DNA of 64,000 nucleotides from Pseudomonas sp. IAC-BECa141 (GCF_020544405.1 NZ_CP065410.1:3906001-3970000), one strand, 5' to 3'; numbered from the stretch's first letter, positions 36,111 to 46,163 are shown. Numbers and translations: made by a program. The notes: generated by a model not told the origin, from the sequence alone.

Positions 36111-36980
36111 TCACTGCCCGGAGGCAGGCATGGCTGGAATCGGCTCGGAGGGCGGCGGCATGTCCGTCGGGTTGGCCGGAGGGGTGATGGTTTGCGTCGC
36201 GGGCGCAGGTTCGGCAACCGGTGCCGGGGTGATCGGCGCGGCTTCGGCCGGCGGTGCTACCGGCTCGGAACTGGCCGGGGTTGCCTCCGCAGGCGTTGGC
36301 GCCGGTGCCGCAGCGGGCTCGGCCGCCGGTGCTGGGGCCGGGGCCGGGGCCGGTTCAGCCGCAGGGGTTGGAGCCAATGGAGCTGGCGTCGCTTTGGCTT
36401 CCGGGACGCCCAGGTCGGTCTTCGGTTTTTCGGTGATGTGCGCAGCCTTCTTTGCGTCAGCCGGCAGGAACAGCTCGACCAACGTGAAGAAGCGCTCGTA
36501 GAACTTCTGCGACGACACCGTTTCGCTGGCGACCTTGACCATCGAGTCGTCAGACGAGCCGATCGGCATCGAGACCGAGCCCAGCACGCCGACACCGAGG
36601 CTGGCCGAGTTGTTGGTCTTCTTCAGCGCGTAGCGGTCCTGCAGGGCGTTGGCGAACACGGTGGCGTGATGGCCGGCGCTGCCATCATCGGCGCACACCA
36701 CGTTGAAGCTGATCTCCAGATGGGTTTCGCCGGTCTGCTGAAAGCTCTTGTGCCCGCTGACCAGTTTCGGGTCATTGCTGGTAATGATGTAGCCCTGGCT
36801 GAGCAACGCTCGGCGGGCCGCTTCGCAACTGGCGGTGTCGGTCACCGGGTAATTGCGCGAAAAGGTGCCGGAGTCGTCGAAATTCTCATGCTCGTAGATA
36901 GGCTTGTCCTTGGAACAGCCGGCAGCGGCGGTCAGCAACAACGCCAACCCGATGAAACGCACGGGAATAGAATTCAACAT
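36111..36980 (-). CDS. DUF2242 lipoprotein with Pro/Ala-rich C-terminus
   Basis: A 289-residue predicted lipoprotein. The signal sequence ends in LLTAAAGCSKDK, a lipobox with Cys22, and the next residues avoid Asp at +2, so outer-membrane sorting is expected. Residues about 30-190 form a folded DUF2242 domain (SCEAARRALLSQGYIITSNDPKLVSGHKSF). The last 95 residues are a low-complexity Pro/Ala repeat that may span the cell wall. No function is established for the family. It is transcribed alone. Confidence 0.8.
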   Translation of the reverse strand: MLNSIPVRFIGLALLLTAAAGCSKDKPIYEHENFDDSGTFSRNYPVTDTASCEAARRALLSQGYIITSNDPKLVSGHKSFQQTGETHLEISFNVVCADDGSAGHHATVFANALQDRYALKKTNNSASLGVGVLGSVSMPIGSSDDSMVKVASETVSSQKFYERFFTLVELFLPADAKKAAHITEKPKTDLGVPEAKATPAPLAPTPAAEPAPAPAPAPAAEPAAAPAPTPAEATPASSEPVAPPAEAAPITPAPVAEPAPATQTITPPANPTDMPPPSEPIPAMPASGQ

Positions 36981-37072
36981 TGAACATCCTGAGGGAAAAC
37001 GGTCCGGGCCGTATTGTGCAACAGATCGCTGCCCCGCGGCGTATGGATTAGTGTCTTAAAACAGTTACAACT

Positions 37073-37195
37073 CTATCGACCTTCAATCGCAGGAAAAAGT
37101 CGCGCTGATAAATGATCGACGAACACGCGCAATTTGGCGGTTGCATCCCGGCTTGATCGCCACAGGGCCCAGACCGCGGCAGAAACAGCGCGCAT
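37073..37195 (-). pseudogene. Remnant of a LysR regulator, C-terminal 40 codons
   Basis: The frame reads 40 residues containing AVWALWRSSRDATAKLRVFVDHLSARLFP, which is the standard C-terminal end of LysR proteins (a Pro-Ser-Arg type turn followed by KLRVFVDFL). The rest of the gene is missing: immediately upstream on this strand is the ppiD terminator. A deletion probably fused ppiD's end to the stub. No start or ribosome site belongs to it. The remaining spacer (36981-37072) shows nothing. Confidence 0.7.
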
Positions 37196-37222
37196 AAAAA
37201 AACCCCGGATTTTCATCCGGGG
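37196..37222 (-). terminator. Terminator of ppiD
   Basis: On the minus strand CCCCGGAT, GAAA, ATCCGGGG, then TTTTTTT. Confidence 0.88.
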
Positions 37223-37248
37223 CTCGGGTCTTGCGGCTCAGCCAGGCA

Positions 37249-39120
37249 TCAGAAACGCTTGATGTCGGCTTCGCTTTCCAGCTGTTTGCGGTACGCCGCG
37301 AAGTCTTGCTGGCCTACACGCGATGCGAGGAAGCGACGGTATTGCGCTTTCTCTTCATCGGTCGGAGCCGCTGCTTCGTTCACGCCGTTCAGACGCACGA
37401 TGGTCAGGCTGCCATCCGCCAGCGTCACGCTGGTGAAGGTCGGCTTGTCCTTGGCGGACGGTTTCGGCATGCGGAACAACGCTTGCAGCACCGCCGGATC
37501 AACGCCTTCCTGAGCGCGGTTCGCCGCTTCAGTGACCTTCCAGTTCTGACCGTCCACCGCCTTGTCCAGCGGCGTCTTGCCATCACGCAGACTGGCGATC
37601 AGTTGCTCCGCCTTGGTCTTGGCAGCCGCGCTGGCGTGCTCTTTGGTCAACTGGGTGCGAATGGCAGCGGCTACGCTTTCCAGCGGCAATTGAGCAGGCT
37701 TCAGATGCTCCTTGGCACGCAGCACGATCACGGTTTCCGGATCCAGCTCAATGGCAGTGCTGTTGGCACCCTCTTCCAGCACTTCGGTGCTGAACGCGGC
37801 GGTCACGACGGCACGGTTGGCTGTAACGCCTTCTCCACCTTCACGGCCGAACGGCTTGGAGGTGTGCACGGTCAGTTTCAGCTCCTGCGCTGGCTGGGCC
37901 AGGTCGGATGCTTCGAACGAAGAGTCTTCCAGTTGCTTGGTCGCCTCGACGAAACGCTGCTCCACTTGCTGGGTTTTCAGCTCGCGGGTCAGCTTGTCTT
38001 TCAGGCTGGCCAGGGTCGGCACTTCAGGCGCCTCGACACCCAGCAGCTTGATCAGGTGGTAACCGAAGTCGGTGCGAACCGGCTCGGAAACCTGATCCTT
38101 GTTCAGCGAGTACAGGGCTTTCTCGAAGGCTGGATCGTAAACGCCAGGACCGGCATAACCGAGGTCACCACCGTTGTTGGCCGAACCCGGATCCTGCGAG
38201 AACTCCTTGGCCAGCGCTTCGAATTTCTCGCCCTTGGCCAGACGCGCCTGGATTTCTTCGATCTTCGCCTTGGCCTGAGCTTCGGTGGTCTTGTCGTTGA
38301 CTTCGATCAGAATGTGCGCCGCACGACGCTGTTCCGACAGGTTGGCGATCTCTTTCTGATACGCCGCCTGCAGGTCTTCGTCCTTGACGGTGACCTGATC
38401 GAAGAACGAAGCCTTTTTCAGCTCCAGATAATCGATGACCACTTGATCCGGGGTCATGAATTCCTTGGCGTGCTCGTCGTAGTAAGCCTTGACCTCGTCA
38501 TCGGTCAGCTTCACGGCCGAAGGATCAGCCTTGATGTTCAACGTGGCGAAATCGCGGGTCTGTTTTTCCAGACGGGCGAAGGCCAGCACTTGAGCGTCGG
38601 TCACGAAACCGCTGCCCGCCACACCGGCGCGCAACTGGCCGATCAGCATTTCCTGAGCCAGCATCTGGCGGAACTGCATGCGGGTGTAGCCCAGTTGACG
38701 GATCACCTGATCGAAACGGTCGGAGCTGAACTTGCCGTCGACCTGGAATTCAGGCGTCTGCAGGATCACTTGATCCAGGGCCGCTTCGGAGAAAGCGAAT
38801 TTCGATTGTTCCGCGCCTTGCAGCAGCAGCTTGCGATCGATCAAACCCTTGAGGGCTGATTCGCGCAGCATTTTTTCGTCCAGCAAGGAGGCGTCGAAGT
38901 CCTTGCCCAGTTGTTGCATCAGCTGACGGCGTTGCATATCCACCGCCTGGCTCAGCTCGTTCTGGCTGATTTCTTCACCGTTGACCTTGGCCGCCTCATT
39001 CTTGTGAGTCGTGGCCTGGAAAATGGCGTCGAAACCGGTCAGAGCCATCAGTGCAACGATGACTCCGATAATGGTCTTGGCAATCCAGCCTTGTGAATTG
39101 TCCCTGATATTCTGCAGCAT
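37249..39120 (-). CDS. ppiD: PpiD, periplasmic membrane-anchored chaperone/peptidyl-prolyl isomerase
   Basis: A 623-residue SurA-like chaperone. One N-terminal membrane helix (about 15-35, TIIGVIVALMALTGFDAIF) anchors it, and a SurA N-domain follows. The parvulin domain spans about 262-360 (RRAAHILIEV, LAKEFSQDPGSANNGGDLGYAGPGVYDPAFEKALYSL divided over two strands, DFGYHLIKLLG). It helps outer-membrane protein transit near the Sec translocon. It lies downstream of hupB and the tRNA-Asp-like gene, the usual Pseudomonas order. Confidence 0.95.
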   Translation of the reverse strand: MLQNIRDNSQGWIAKTIIGVIVALMALTGFDAIFQATTHKNEAAKVNGEEISQNELSQAVDMQRRQLMQQLGKDFDASLLDEKMLRESALKGLIDRKLLLQGAEQSKFAFSEAALDQVILQTPEFQVDGKFSSDRFDQVIRQLGYTRMQFRQMLAQEMLIGQLRAGVAGSGFVTDAQVLAFARLEKQTRDFATLNIKADPSAVKLTDDEVKAYYDEHAKEFMTPDQVVIDYLELKKASFFDQVTVKDEDLQAAYQKEIANLSEQRRAAHILIEVNDKTTEAQAKAKIEEIQARLAKGEKFEALAKEFSQDPGSANNGGDLGYAGPGVYDPAFEKALYSLNKDQVSEPVRTDFGYHLIKLLGVEAPEVPTLASLKDKLTRELKTQQVEQRFVEATKQLEDSSFEASDLAQPAQELKLTVHTSKPFGREGGEGVTANRAVVTAAFSTEVLEEGANSTAIELDPETVIVLRAKEHLKPAQLPLESVAAAIRTQLTKEHASAAAKTKAEQLIASLRDGKTPLDKAVDGQNWKVTEAANRAQEGVDPAVLQALFRMPKPSAKDKPTFTSVTLADGSLTIVRLNGVNEAAAPTDEEKAQYRRFLASRVGQQDFAAYRKQLESEADIKRF

Positions 39121-39189
39121 GCGTCCCCCAGAAACGGTTGAACTTCAAATTAGGCAACCGTGGAGCGTGGGTAGAATCCGGATAGAAGA

Positions 39190-39213
39190 AAGGCGCATCC
39201 GAGGATGCGCCTT
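39190..39213 (-). terminator. Terminator after the tRNA-Asp-like gene
   Basis: AAGGCGCATCC, two-base centre, GGATGCGCCTT; on the minus strand it is followed by TTCTTCT. It begins 9 bp after the CCA end of the tRNA-like gene. Confidence 0.8.
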
Positions 39214-39221
39214 CTCGTAAC

Positions 39222-39297
39222 TGGCGGAGCGGACAGGGCTCGAACCCTCGATCCCGGTGTGACAGGCGGCTATTCCAACCGCCTGCTCTACCGCTCC
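39222..39297 (-). tRNA. tRNA-Asp(GUC)-like gene with degenerate stems
   Basis: Seventy-six nt with a perfect acceptor stem (GGAGCGG/CCGCTCC), encoded GCCA end, and an anticodon loop CTGTCAC identical to that of tRNA-Asp. The internal arms are damaged: the D stem would pair GAGC with GAAT, the anticodon stem GCCGC with ACCGG, and the T arm is one base short if the loop is kept at seven. Instead, CAGGCGG (D-loop side) pairs over seven bases with CCGCCTG next to the anticodon, an alternative hairpin. It lies between hupB and ppiD and has its own terminator. It may be a pseudo-tRNA, a repurposed RNA or a read error. Confidence 0.6.
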
Positions 39298-39350
39298 GCT
39301 GCCAAGTCAGGCATGACCCCGACCCGGATGGGTAAAAACCTGAATCAAAC

Positions 39351-39623
39351 TTAGTTGACGGCTTCTTTCAGGGCTTTACCGGCTTTGAAACCTGGCTTCT
39401 TGGCTGCCGCGATTTCCAGAGTCTTGCCGGTCTGTGGGTTACGACCGATGCGAGCTGGACGATCAGTCACGGAGAAAGTACCGAAGCCAACCAGAACAAC
39501 GGAGTCGCCAGCCTTGAGAGCGCCAGTGACGGATTCGATTACAGCGTCCAGCGCACGGCCAGCAGCAGCTTTCGGGATATCAGCGGATGCAGCGATAGCA
39601 TCAATCAGTTCCGACTTGTTCAC
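39351..39623 (-). CDS. hupB: HU beta nucleoid protein
   Basis: A 90-residue HU/IHF-family DNA-binding protein. [26 protein letters not shown] opens the helical dimer core. The DNA-contact arm includes [26 protein letters not shown] with the proline that intercalates in minor grooves. It is placed directly after lon in transcription order and has its own sigma70 promoter (39719-39747). Confidence 0.96.
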   Translation of the reverse strand: MNKSELIDAIAASADIPKAAAGRALDAVIESVTGALKAGDSVVLVGFGTFSVTDRPARIGRNPQTGKTLEIAAAKKPGFKAGKALKEAVN

Positions 39624-39718
39624 TCTAAGTCCCCTTATATCTATTTTGAGATGATTCTAAGTTTTTTGGTGAAAGCAAAAACGAGTGCTGAATGGCCTAC
39701 AGACACTTAAGAGCCGCT

Positions 39719-39747
39719 TTATAACAAGGGCTCTAAAAAGCTGTCAA
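39719..39747 (-). promoter_or_regulatory. Sigma70 promoter of hupB
   Basis: On the minus strand TTGACA (39742-39747), 17 bp, TTATAA (39719-39724). It lies in the lon-hupB spacer about 95 bp before the hupB start. Confidence 0.8.
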
Positions 39748-39771
39748 GGAAGCCCCCCAGGCAAAAGCGTA

Positions 39772-42168
39772 TTAATGCGTGCTAATTCTTTCCTTAGAGT
39801 CAGACTCACGTTTTTCATCCTTGGCAACTATCTCCGGAGCCACATCCGGCAAGGGCTCCGGCGCGTATTGCAGCGCAATTTGCAGGACCTCGTCAATCCA
39901 TTTAACTGGTTTGATCTGCAGATCCTGCTTGATATTGTCAGGAATCTCCTTCAGATCGCGCACGTTCTCTTCCGGAATAATCACTGTCTTGATTCCGCCA
40001 CGGTGAGCGGCCAGCAGTTTTTCTTTCAAACCGCCGATGGCGAGAACTTGACCACGCAGGGTGATCTCGCCGGTCATGGCGACATCCGCTCGCACAGGAA
40101 TACCCGTCAAAGCCGACACCAGCGCAGTACACATGCCTACACCGGCGCTCGGGCCGTCTTTCGGCGTAGCGCCTTCCGGCATGTGAATGTGAGTGTCGCG
40201 CTTCTCGTGGAAGTCCAGAGGAATGCCCAGGCTCTTGGCACGGCTGCGCACCACGGTCTGGGCCGCAGTGATCGATTCGACCATTACGTCACCCAGCGAA
40301 CCGGTCTTGATCAGTTGACCTTTACCCGGCACCACAGCCGCTTCGATGGTCAGCAGTTCGCCACCCACCTGAGTCCAGGCCAGGCCGGTCACTTGACCGA
40401 TCTGATCCTGCTGCTCGGCCAGACCGTAGCGGAACTTGCGGACACCGAGGAAATGCTCCAGCAAGTCAGCTGTCACTTTTACCGAGAAGCGTTTTTCCAG
40501 CGCGTGCTCTTTGACCGCCTTGCGGCAAACCTTGGCAATCTGCCGCTCGAGGCCACGCACACCGGCTTCGCGGGTGTAATAACGGATGATGTCGCGGATC
40601 GCTTCTTCGTCGAATTCCAGCTCGCCCTTCTTCATGCCGTTGGCTGCAATCTGCTTTGGCGAGAGGTACTTGACCGCAATGTTGATCTTCTCGTCTTCGG
40701 TGTAACCCGGCAGGCGGATCACTTCCATCCGGTCCAGCAGCGCTGGCGGGATGTTCATCGAGTTCGAGGTGCACAGGAACATCACGTCCGAAAGGTCGTA
40801 ATCGACTTCCAGATAGTGGTCGTTGAAGTTGTGGTTCTGTTCCGGATCGAGCACCTCAAGCAGCGCCGACGCCGGGTCGCCACGCATGTCGCTGCCCATT
40901 TTGTCGATTTCATCGAGCAGGAACAGCGGGTTGCGCACACCCACTTTTGTCATCTTTTGAATCAATCTTCCTGGCATCGAACCGATATAAGTCCGACGGT
41001 GACCACGGATTTCCGCTTCGTCACGCACACCACCGAGAGCCATGCGCACGAATTTGCGGTTGGTGGCATGAGCGATCGACTCCGCCAGCGAGGTTTTACC
41101 CACGCCTGGAGGACCGACCAGGCACAACACCGGGCCGCGAATTTTCTTCACGCGTTTTTGCACGGCGAGGTATTCAAGGATGCGTTCCTTGACCTCTTCG
41201 AGGCCGTAGTGATCGGCGTCGAGAATGTCTTCGGCACGGGCCAGGTCCAGACGCACCTTGCTCTGAGCCTTCCAAGGCACCTGAACCAGCCAGTCGATGT
41301 AGGAGCGCACCACGGTGGCTTCAGCAGACATCGGCGACATCTGCTTGAGCTTGTTCAGCTCGGCAGTGGCCTTGGCCAGGGCATCTTTCGGCAGACCGGC
41401 AGCATCAATACGCTTTTTCAGGTCTTCGATTTCGTTGTGGCCTTCGTCGCTGTCGCCGAGCTCTTTCTGAATGGCCTTCATCTGCTCGTTCAGGTAGTAC
41501 TCGCGCTGACTGCGCTCCATTTGCTTTTTGACGCGGCCACGAATGCGTTTTTCGACTTGCAGCAGGTCGATCTCGGCGTCCAGCAGGGCCAGAACGTGCT
41601 CAACCCGGGCCGACAAATCGATGATTTCGAGGATTTCCTGCTTCTGCTCGATCTTCAGTGCCATATGCGCGGCCATGGTGTCTACCAGGCGGCCAGGCTC
41701 GTCGATGCTGTTGAGCGACGACAGGACTTCAGCCGGGACCTTCTTGCCCAGCTGCACGTATTGTTCGAACTGCGACAGCAGGCTGCGCACGAACACTTCG
41801 GACTCACGCTCGGCGGCGTCGACTTCGTCGATCAACGAGACTTCGGCACGACAGTGGCCATCGACTTCGCTGAAGCGCTCGACAGCGCCACGTTGCTCGC
41901 CTTCGACCAGAACCTTGACGGTGCCGTCCGGCAGCTTCAGCAGTTGCAGAACTGTGGCGATGGTACCTACGCGATAGAGAGCTTCTTCACCGGGATCGTC
42001 GTCAGCCGGGTTTCTCTGGGCCAGCAGCAGGATCTGCTTGTCGCCCGTCATCGCGGCCTCGAGGGCTTCGATGGATTTCTCGCGCCCCACGAACAGCGGG
42101 ATAACCATGTGCGGATACACAACGACATCACGCAATGGCAGGAGAGGCAATTCGATGGTGGTCTTCAT
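39772..42168 (-). CDS. lon: Lon ATP-dependent protease
   Basis: A 798-residue LonA protease that degrades misfolded and regulatory proteins. The N-terminal substrate domain (about 1-300) begins with [22 protein letters not shown]. The AAA+ module has Walker [15 protein letters not shown] and Walker [13 protein letters not shown]. The C-terminal Ser-Lys protease has [19 protein letters not shown] with the catalytic serine. Length and order (clpX-lon-hupB) match E. coli and Pseudomonas. A sigma32-type promoter precedes it. Confidence 0.97.
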   Translation of the reverse strand: MKTTIELPLLPLRDVVVYPHMVIPLFVGREKSIEALEAAMTGDKQILLLAQRNPADDDPGEEALYRVGTIATVLQLLKLPDGTVKVLVEGEQRGAVERFSEVDGHCRAEVSLIDEVDAAERESEVFVRSLLSQFEQYVQLGKKVPAEVLSSLNSIDEPGRLVDTMAAHMALKIEQKQEILEIIDLSARVEHVLALLDAEIDLLQVEKRIRGRVKKQMERSQREYYLNEQMKAIQKELGDSDEGHNEIEDLKKRIDAAGLPKDALAKATAELNKLKQMSPMSAEATVVRSYIDWLVQVPWKAQSKVRLDLARAEDILDADHYGLEEVKERILEYLAVQKRVKKIRGPVLCLVGPPGVGKTSLAESIAHATNRKFVRMALGGVRDEAEIRGHRRTYIGSMPGRLIQKMTKVGVRNPLFLLDEIDKMGSDMRGDPASALLEVLDPEQNHNFNDHYLEVDYDLSDVMFLCTSNSMNIPPALLDRMEVIRLPGYTEDEKINIAVKYLSPKQIAANGMKKGELEFDEEAIRDIIRYYTREAGVRGLERQIAKVCRKAVKEHALEKRFSVKVTADLLEHFLGVRKFRYGLAEQQDQIGQVTGLAWTQVGGELLTIEAAVVPGKGQLIKTGSLGDVMVESITAAQTVVRSRAKSLGIPLDFHEKRDTHIHMPEGATPKDGPSAGVGMCTALVSALTGIPVRADVAMTGEITLRGQVLAIGGLKEKLLAAHRGGIKTVIIPEENVRDLKEIPDNIKQDLQIKPVKWIDEVLQIALQYAPEPLPDVAPEIVAKDEKRESDSKERISTH

Positions 42169-42226
42169 GATTTCGCCTCTACGGCGGCCATATGGCCGTA
42201 ATCAGATGGAATTGAACTTGAAACCA

Positions 42227-42255
42227 AGATGGGGGCTGACTTGAAAAAAAACAAG
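42227..42255 (-). promoter_or_regulatory. Heat-shock (sigma32) promoter of lon
   Basis: On the minus strand CTTGTTT (42249-42255), 14 bp, CCCCATCT (42227-42234). The -10 fits CCCCATNT exactly and the -35 fits CTTGAAA in five of seven positions. It is 59 bp before the lon start codon. Confidence 0.75.
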
Positions 42256-42282
42256 CGTAAAGGGGGTGTAAAAAACGACATA

Positions 42283-42306
42283 AAAAAAAGAGGCCCGAAG
42301 GCCCCT
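42283..42306 (-). terminator. Terminator of clpX
   Basis: On the minus strand GGGGCC, TTCG, GGCCTC, then TTTTTTTT. Confidence 0.88.
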
Positions 42307-42330
42307 TCTTTGTTCCGGCAGACCGGACGC

Positions 42331-43614
42331 TTACGCGTCCGGTGCAGCCTTGGCAGCCGGCTCACTGTTTTCGTAGATATACAGTGGTTTGGACTTGCCT
42401 TCGATCACGCTTTCATCGATCACGACTTTGCTCACCTCGGACTGCGAGGGGATTTCATACATCGTGTCGAGCAGTACACCTTCGAGAATCGAACGCAGGC
42501 CACGGGCACCGGTTTTACGTTCCAGGGCACGTTTGGCAACTGCTTTCAGCGCGTCGGAACGGAATTCCAGATCCACGCCTTCCATCTCGAACAGCTTGGC
42601 ATACTGTTTGGTCAGGGCATTTTTCGGCTCGGTGAGGATCTGCATCAAAGCAGCCTCATCCAGCTCGTCCAGCGTCGCCAGGACCGGCAGACGACCGACG
42701 AATTCCGGGATCAGACCGAACTTGACCAGATCGTCAGGCTCGACTTCACGCAGGGACTCGCCCACCTTCTTGCCTTCTTCCTTGCTGCGCACTTCTGCGT
42801 TGAAACCGATGCCACCCTTTGTAGAACGGTTCTGAATGACCTTCTCCAGACCGGAGAATGCGCCACCGCAGATGAACAGGATGTTGCGGGTATCAACCTG
42901 AAGGAATTCCTGCTGCGGATGCTTGCGGCCACCTTGCGGCGGAACCGAAGCGACCGTGCCTTCGATCAGTTTGAGCAAGGCCTGCTGCACGCCTTCACCG
43001 GAAACGTCCCGGGTGATCGACGGGTTGTCGGACTTGCGCGAAATCTTGTCGATTTCGTCGATGTAGACAATGCCCATCTGGGCTTTCTCTACGTCGTAAT
43101 CGCACTTCTGCAGCAGCTTCTGAATGATGTTCTCGACGTCTTCACCCACGTAACCCGCCTCGGTGAGGGTGGTTGCGTCGGCGATGGTGAACGGAACGTT
43201 CAGCAAGCGGGCCAGGGTTTCGGCCAGCAGGGTTTTACCGGAGCCGGTCGGGCCGATCAGCAGGATGTTGCTCTTGCCGAGTTCGACGTCGTCAGCCTTT
43301 TTGTCACGCTGGTTCAGACGCTTGTAGTGGTTGTACACCGCTACTGCCAGAACCTTCTTGGCACGCTCCTGACCAATTACATACTGATCAAGGATGCCGC
43401 TGATTTCTTTAGGCGAAGGCAATTTATGCGCGCTGCTTTCGGCCTGTGCTTCCTGCACCTCCTCGCGGATGATGTCATTGCACAGGTCGACGCACTCGTC
43501 GCAGATAAAGACCGAGGGGCCGGCAATCAATTTGCGCACTTCATGCTGGCTTTTGCCACAGAAGGAGCAATAGAGCAGCTTGCCGTTGTCCTCGCCGTTG
43601 CGGGTGTCAGTCAT
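42331..43614 (-). CDS. clpX: ClpX, ATPase subunit of ClpXP protease
   Basis: A 427-residue AAA+ unfoldase. The N-terminal zinc domain shows [14 protein letters not shown] and CDECVDLC. Walker [16 protein letters not shown] and Walker [11 protein letters not shown] are intact, and the ClpP-binding IGF-type loop is present as [10 protein letters not shown]. The start at 43614 agrees with the family's MTDTRNGE N-terminus. It is the gene after clpP in the same direction. Confidence 0.97.
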   Translation of the reverse strand: MTDTRNGEDNGKLLYCSFCGKSQHEVRKLIAGPSVFICDECVDLCNDIIREEVQEAQAESSAHKLPSPKEISGILDQYVIGQERAKKVLAVAVYNHYKRLNQRDKKADDVELGKSNILLIGPTGSGKTLLAETLARLLNVPFTIADATTLTEAGYVGEDVENIIQKLLQKCDYDVEKAQMGIVYIDEIDKISRKSDNPSITRDVSGEGVQQALLKLIEGTVASVPPQGGRKHPQQEFLQVDTRNILFICGGAFSGLEKVIQNRSTKGGIGFNAEVRSKEEGKKVGESLREVEPDDLVKFGLIPEFVGRLPVLATLDELDEAALMQILTEPKNALTKQYAKLFEMEGVDLEFRSDALKAVAKRALERKTGARGLRSILEGVLLDTMYEIPSQSEVSKVVIDESVIEGKSKPLYIYENSEPAAKAAPDA

Positions 43615-43727
43615 TCGTTCGATCCAAATCCGATAGGCTTGCAACACAAGATGAAGGCTATTGCGGGCTTTTTCAAGCCCGCCGCTGATCAGACGCGCCG
43701 ACCAAGCCTATTTTGAGCTGCTTGTTT

Positions 43728-44362
43728 TTAAGCTGGGCGCTGGTTGATCACTTCGTCGATCAGACCGTATTCCTTCGCAGCTTCTGCACTCATGAAGTTG
43801 TCGCGGTTGGTGTCGCGCTCGATTTCTTCAAGCGTACGGCCGCTGTGCTTGGCCATCAGCGTGTTGAGACGCTCGCGAATGAAGAGGATTTCCTTGGCAT
43901 GGATTTCAATGTCCGATGCCTGGCCCTGGAAACCGCCCAGTGGCTGGTGAATCATCACGCGCGAGTTAGGCAGGCAGAAACGCTTGCCAGGTGCACCGGC
44001 CGTCAGCAGGAACGCGCCCATGCTGCACGCCTGACCGATACAGGTAGTCGATACGTTTGGCTTGATGAACTGCATGGTGTCGTAGATCGACATGCCCGCT
44101 GTCACCGAACCGCCCGGGAGTTGATATAAAGATGGATGTCCTTGTCCGGGTTTTCCGCTTCAAGGAACAGCAATTGCGCGCAAATCAGGTTGGCCATGTA
44201 GTCCTCTACAGGGCCCACCAGAAAGATTACTCGCTCCTTGAGAAGACGCGAGTAGATGTCATAGGCGCGCTCGCCACGAGCAGATTGCTCGACAACCATC
44301 GGGACCAGGCCGCCGGCGGCCTGGATATCAGAGTTCTGCTGAATATAGGAATTACGGAACAT
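43728..44362 (-). pseudogene. clpP: ClpP protease subunit, frameshifted by one base
   Basis: The two reading frames 44362-44102 and 44105-43728 together make one full ClpP of 211 residues. The first ends ...HLYINS, then goes out of frame; the second resumes at [12 protein letters not shown]. Restoring one G in the + strand run at 44116-44118 (GGG to GGGG) gives the expected [12 protein letters not shown]. The catalytic Ser (GQACSMGAF), His (VMIHQPLGG) and Asp region are intact. As ClpP is conserved and next to intact clpX, a sequence error is more likely than loss. If real, ClpXP would depend on another clpP copy. Confidence 0.9.
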
Positions 44363-44402
44363 GCTCTGCAGTCACTCCCAAATAGTCATGTCTTGAATAC
44401 GC

Positions 44403-44428
44403 ATAAGCCAGCTCGAAGGCTGGCTTAT
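44403..44428 (-). terminator. Hairpin downstream of tig
   Basis: ATAAGCCAGC, short loop, GCTGGCTTAT lies in the tig-clpP spacer. It lacks a clear T-run and may allow partial read-through into clpP. Confidence 0.65.
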
Positions 44429-44454
44429 GGTGTGTGCTTCTAACGCAAAAACAA

Positions 44455-45765
44455 TCAGTCGGCTTTTGGAGCTTCTACCGGCTTGACCGCTTCTTCGTAA
44501 GAGACCGCTTTGTCGGTCACGCTAGCTTTCTGCAGAACAGTATCCACAACTTGTTCTTCCAGCACAACCGAACGGACTTCGTTCAGTTGCTGCTCGTTCT
44601 TGTAGTACCAGGACACGACCTGCTCAGGCTCCTGGTAAGCCGAAGCCATTTCCTGAATCATTTCGCGAACGCGGGCTTCGTCTGGCTTCAGCTCGAACTG
44701 CTTGACCACTTCAGCCACGATCAGACCCAGTACAACGCGACGCTTGGCTTGTTCTTCGAACAGCTCGGCAGGCAGTTGGTCAGGCTTGATGTTGCCACCG
44801 AACTGCTGAACAGCCTGCACGCGCAGACGGTCAACTTCGTTGGACAACAGAGCCTTGGGCACCTCGATCGGGTTGGTGGCCAGCAGACCGTCCATTACCT
44901 GATTCTTGACCTTGGATTTGATCGCCTGACGCAGTTCACGCTCCATGTTCTTGCGAACTTCGGAGCGGAAACCGTCGATGCCGCTTTCCTTGATACCGAA
45001 TTGAGCGAAGAACTCTTCGTTCAGCTCTGGCAGTTTTGGCTCGGAAACGGTGTTGACAGTCACGGTGAACTCGGCGGTTTTGCCAGCCAGGTCCAGGTTC
45101 TGATAGTCCTCTGGGAAGGTCAGGTTCAGAACGCGCTCTTCACCGGCCTTGGCGCCAACGAGGCCTTCCTCGAAGCCAGGGATCATGCGACCGGAACCCA
45201 GCACCAGCTGAGTGCCCTTGGCGGAACCGCCAGCGAACACTTCGCCGTCGACCTTGCCAACGAAATCGATGTTCAGTTGGTCTTCGTTCTGGGCAGCACG
45301 CTCAGCCACTTCGAAACGGGTGTTCTGCTTGCGCAGGATGTCCAGCATCTTGTCCAGATCGGCGTCAGCCACTTCAGCGCTCAGACGCTCAACGTTGATG
45401 CTTTCGAAACCGGCAACGGTGAACTCAGGGAAAACTTCGAATACGGCTACGTATTCCAGGTCCTTGCCAGCTTCGAGCGACTTTGGCTCGATCGACGGCG
45501 AACCGGCCGGATTCAGCTTCTGCTCGACCACAGCTTCGTAGAAGGAGGACTGGATCACGTCACCGATCGCTTCCTGGCGCGCATCAGCACCGAAGCGGCG
45601 CTTGATTTCGCTCATTGGCACTTTGCCTGGACGGAAGCCAGCAATCTTGGCCTTCTGGGCAGTCTGCTGCAGACGCTTGTTGACCTGAGTCTCGATGCGC
45701 TCAGCCGGCACGGTGATGCTCATGCGGCGCTCAAGAGCAGTAGTATTTTCAACAGAAACTTGCAT
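44455..45765 (-). CDS. tig: Trigger factor
   Basis: A 436-residue ribosome-bound chaperone and prolyl isomerase. The N-terminal ribosome-binding domain contains [17 protein letters not shown], the trigger-factor signature. The FKBP-type PPIase domain (about 160-240) and a helical C-terminal substrate cradle follow. The start at 45765 (MQVSVENT) has GAGGAA upstream. Together with clpP and clpX it forms the standard tig-clpP-clpX order. Confidence 0.97.
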   Translation of the reverse strand: MQVSVENTTALERRMSITVPAERIETQVNKRLQQTAQKAKIAGFRPGKVPMSEIKRRFGADARQEAIGDVIQSSFYEAVVEQKLNPAGSPSIEPKSLEAGKDLEYVAVFEVFPEFTVAGFESINVERLSAEVADADLDKMLDILRKQNTRFEVAERAAQNEDQLNIDFVGKVDGEVFAGGSAKGTQLVLGSGRMIPGFEEGLVGAKAGEERVLNLTFPEDYQNLDLAGKTAEFTVTVNTVSEPKLPELNEEFFAQFGIKESGIDGFRSEVRKNMERELRQAIKSKVKNQVMDGLLATNPIEVPKALLSNEVDRLRVQAVQQFGGNIKPDQLPAELFEEQAKRRVVLGLIVAEVVKQFELKPDEARVREMIQEMASAYQEPEQVVSWYYKNEQQLNEVRSVVLEEQVVDTVLQKASVTDKAVSYEEAVKPVEAPKAD

Positions 45766-45826
45766 GGATATTCCTCGTTGCACAGACGTTAGCCGGCCGT
45801 TTCCGACCCAAGAATCAAGGGCAAGC

Positions 45827-45855
45827 ATTCTAGTAGGTCAAACTCAAGAAGTCAC
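45827..45855 (-). promoter_or_regulatory. Candidate promoter of tig
   Basis: On the minus strand GTGACT (45850-45855), 17 bp, TAGAAT (45827-45832), about 60 bp before the start codon. The rest of the spacer up to the tRNA terminator (45856-46124) shows only a weak palindrome near 45964-45988 and no gene that I can support. Confidence 0.5.
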
Positions 45856-46124
45856 CCTACTGAAAACGGGTAAAAAACAGCAGGCCATTTGAAGGCGGGG
45901 ACAAACGGTTGCACCTCGCCCTGTTAGCAAATACAGCCAATTCAAGCCAGGGCTCTGCACCAACCTCTTCTATATATAGAGGCGGTTGAATCATCTCCCT
46001 GACAGCCGACCGCGCAAGCATGGTCGGCAGGCAGCGCGCATCATCGAGCAACATTAATACGACGAAGCACCCTGCCCTGCGACCCGAAACCTGCAGCCGC
46101 GAAAATCCGAAACCGTAAAACAAA

Positions 46125-46156
46125 AAAGGCGCCAGACTGTTAAATCTGGCGCCTTT
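46125..46156 (-). terminator. Terminator of the tRNA cluster
   Basis: AAAGGCGCCAGA, eight-base loop, TCTGGCGCCTTT, 7 bp after the last tRNA-His; on the minus strand a T-rich tail follows. A near-identical hairpin lies at 46420-46451. Confidence 0.85.
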
Positions 46157-46163
46157 CGGAATA

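Noticed and set aside
35924..36187. Open frame of 87 codons upstream of the DUF2242 terminator, + strand
   Set aside because: Reads through the terminator hairpin and into the antisense of the DUF2242 gene; low-complexity Arg-rich translation and no ribosome site.
39685..42201. Long open frame (838 codons) antisense to lon
   Set aside because: Antisense shadow; the lon frame has complete Walker and protease motifs.
45964..45988. Palindrome around TCTATATATAGA in the tig-tRNA spacer
   Set aside because: Short, interrupted stem with no T-run or matching known binding site; not enough to call a feature.
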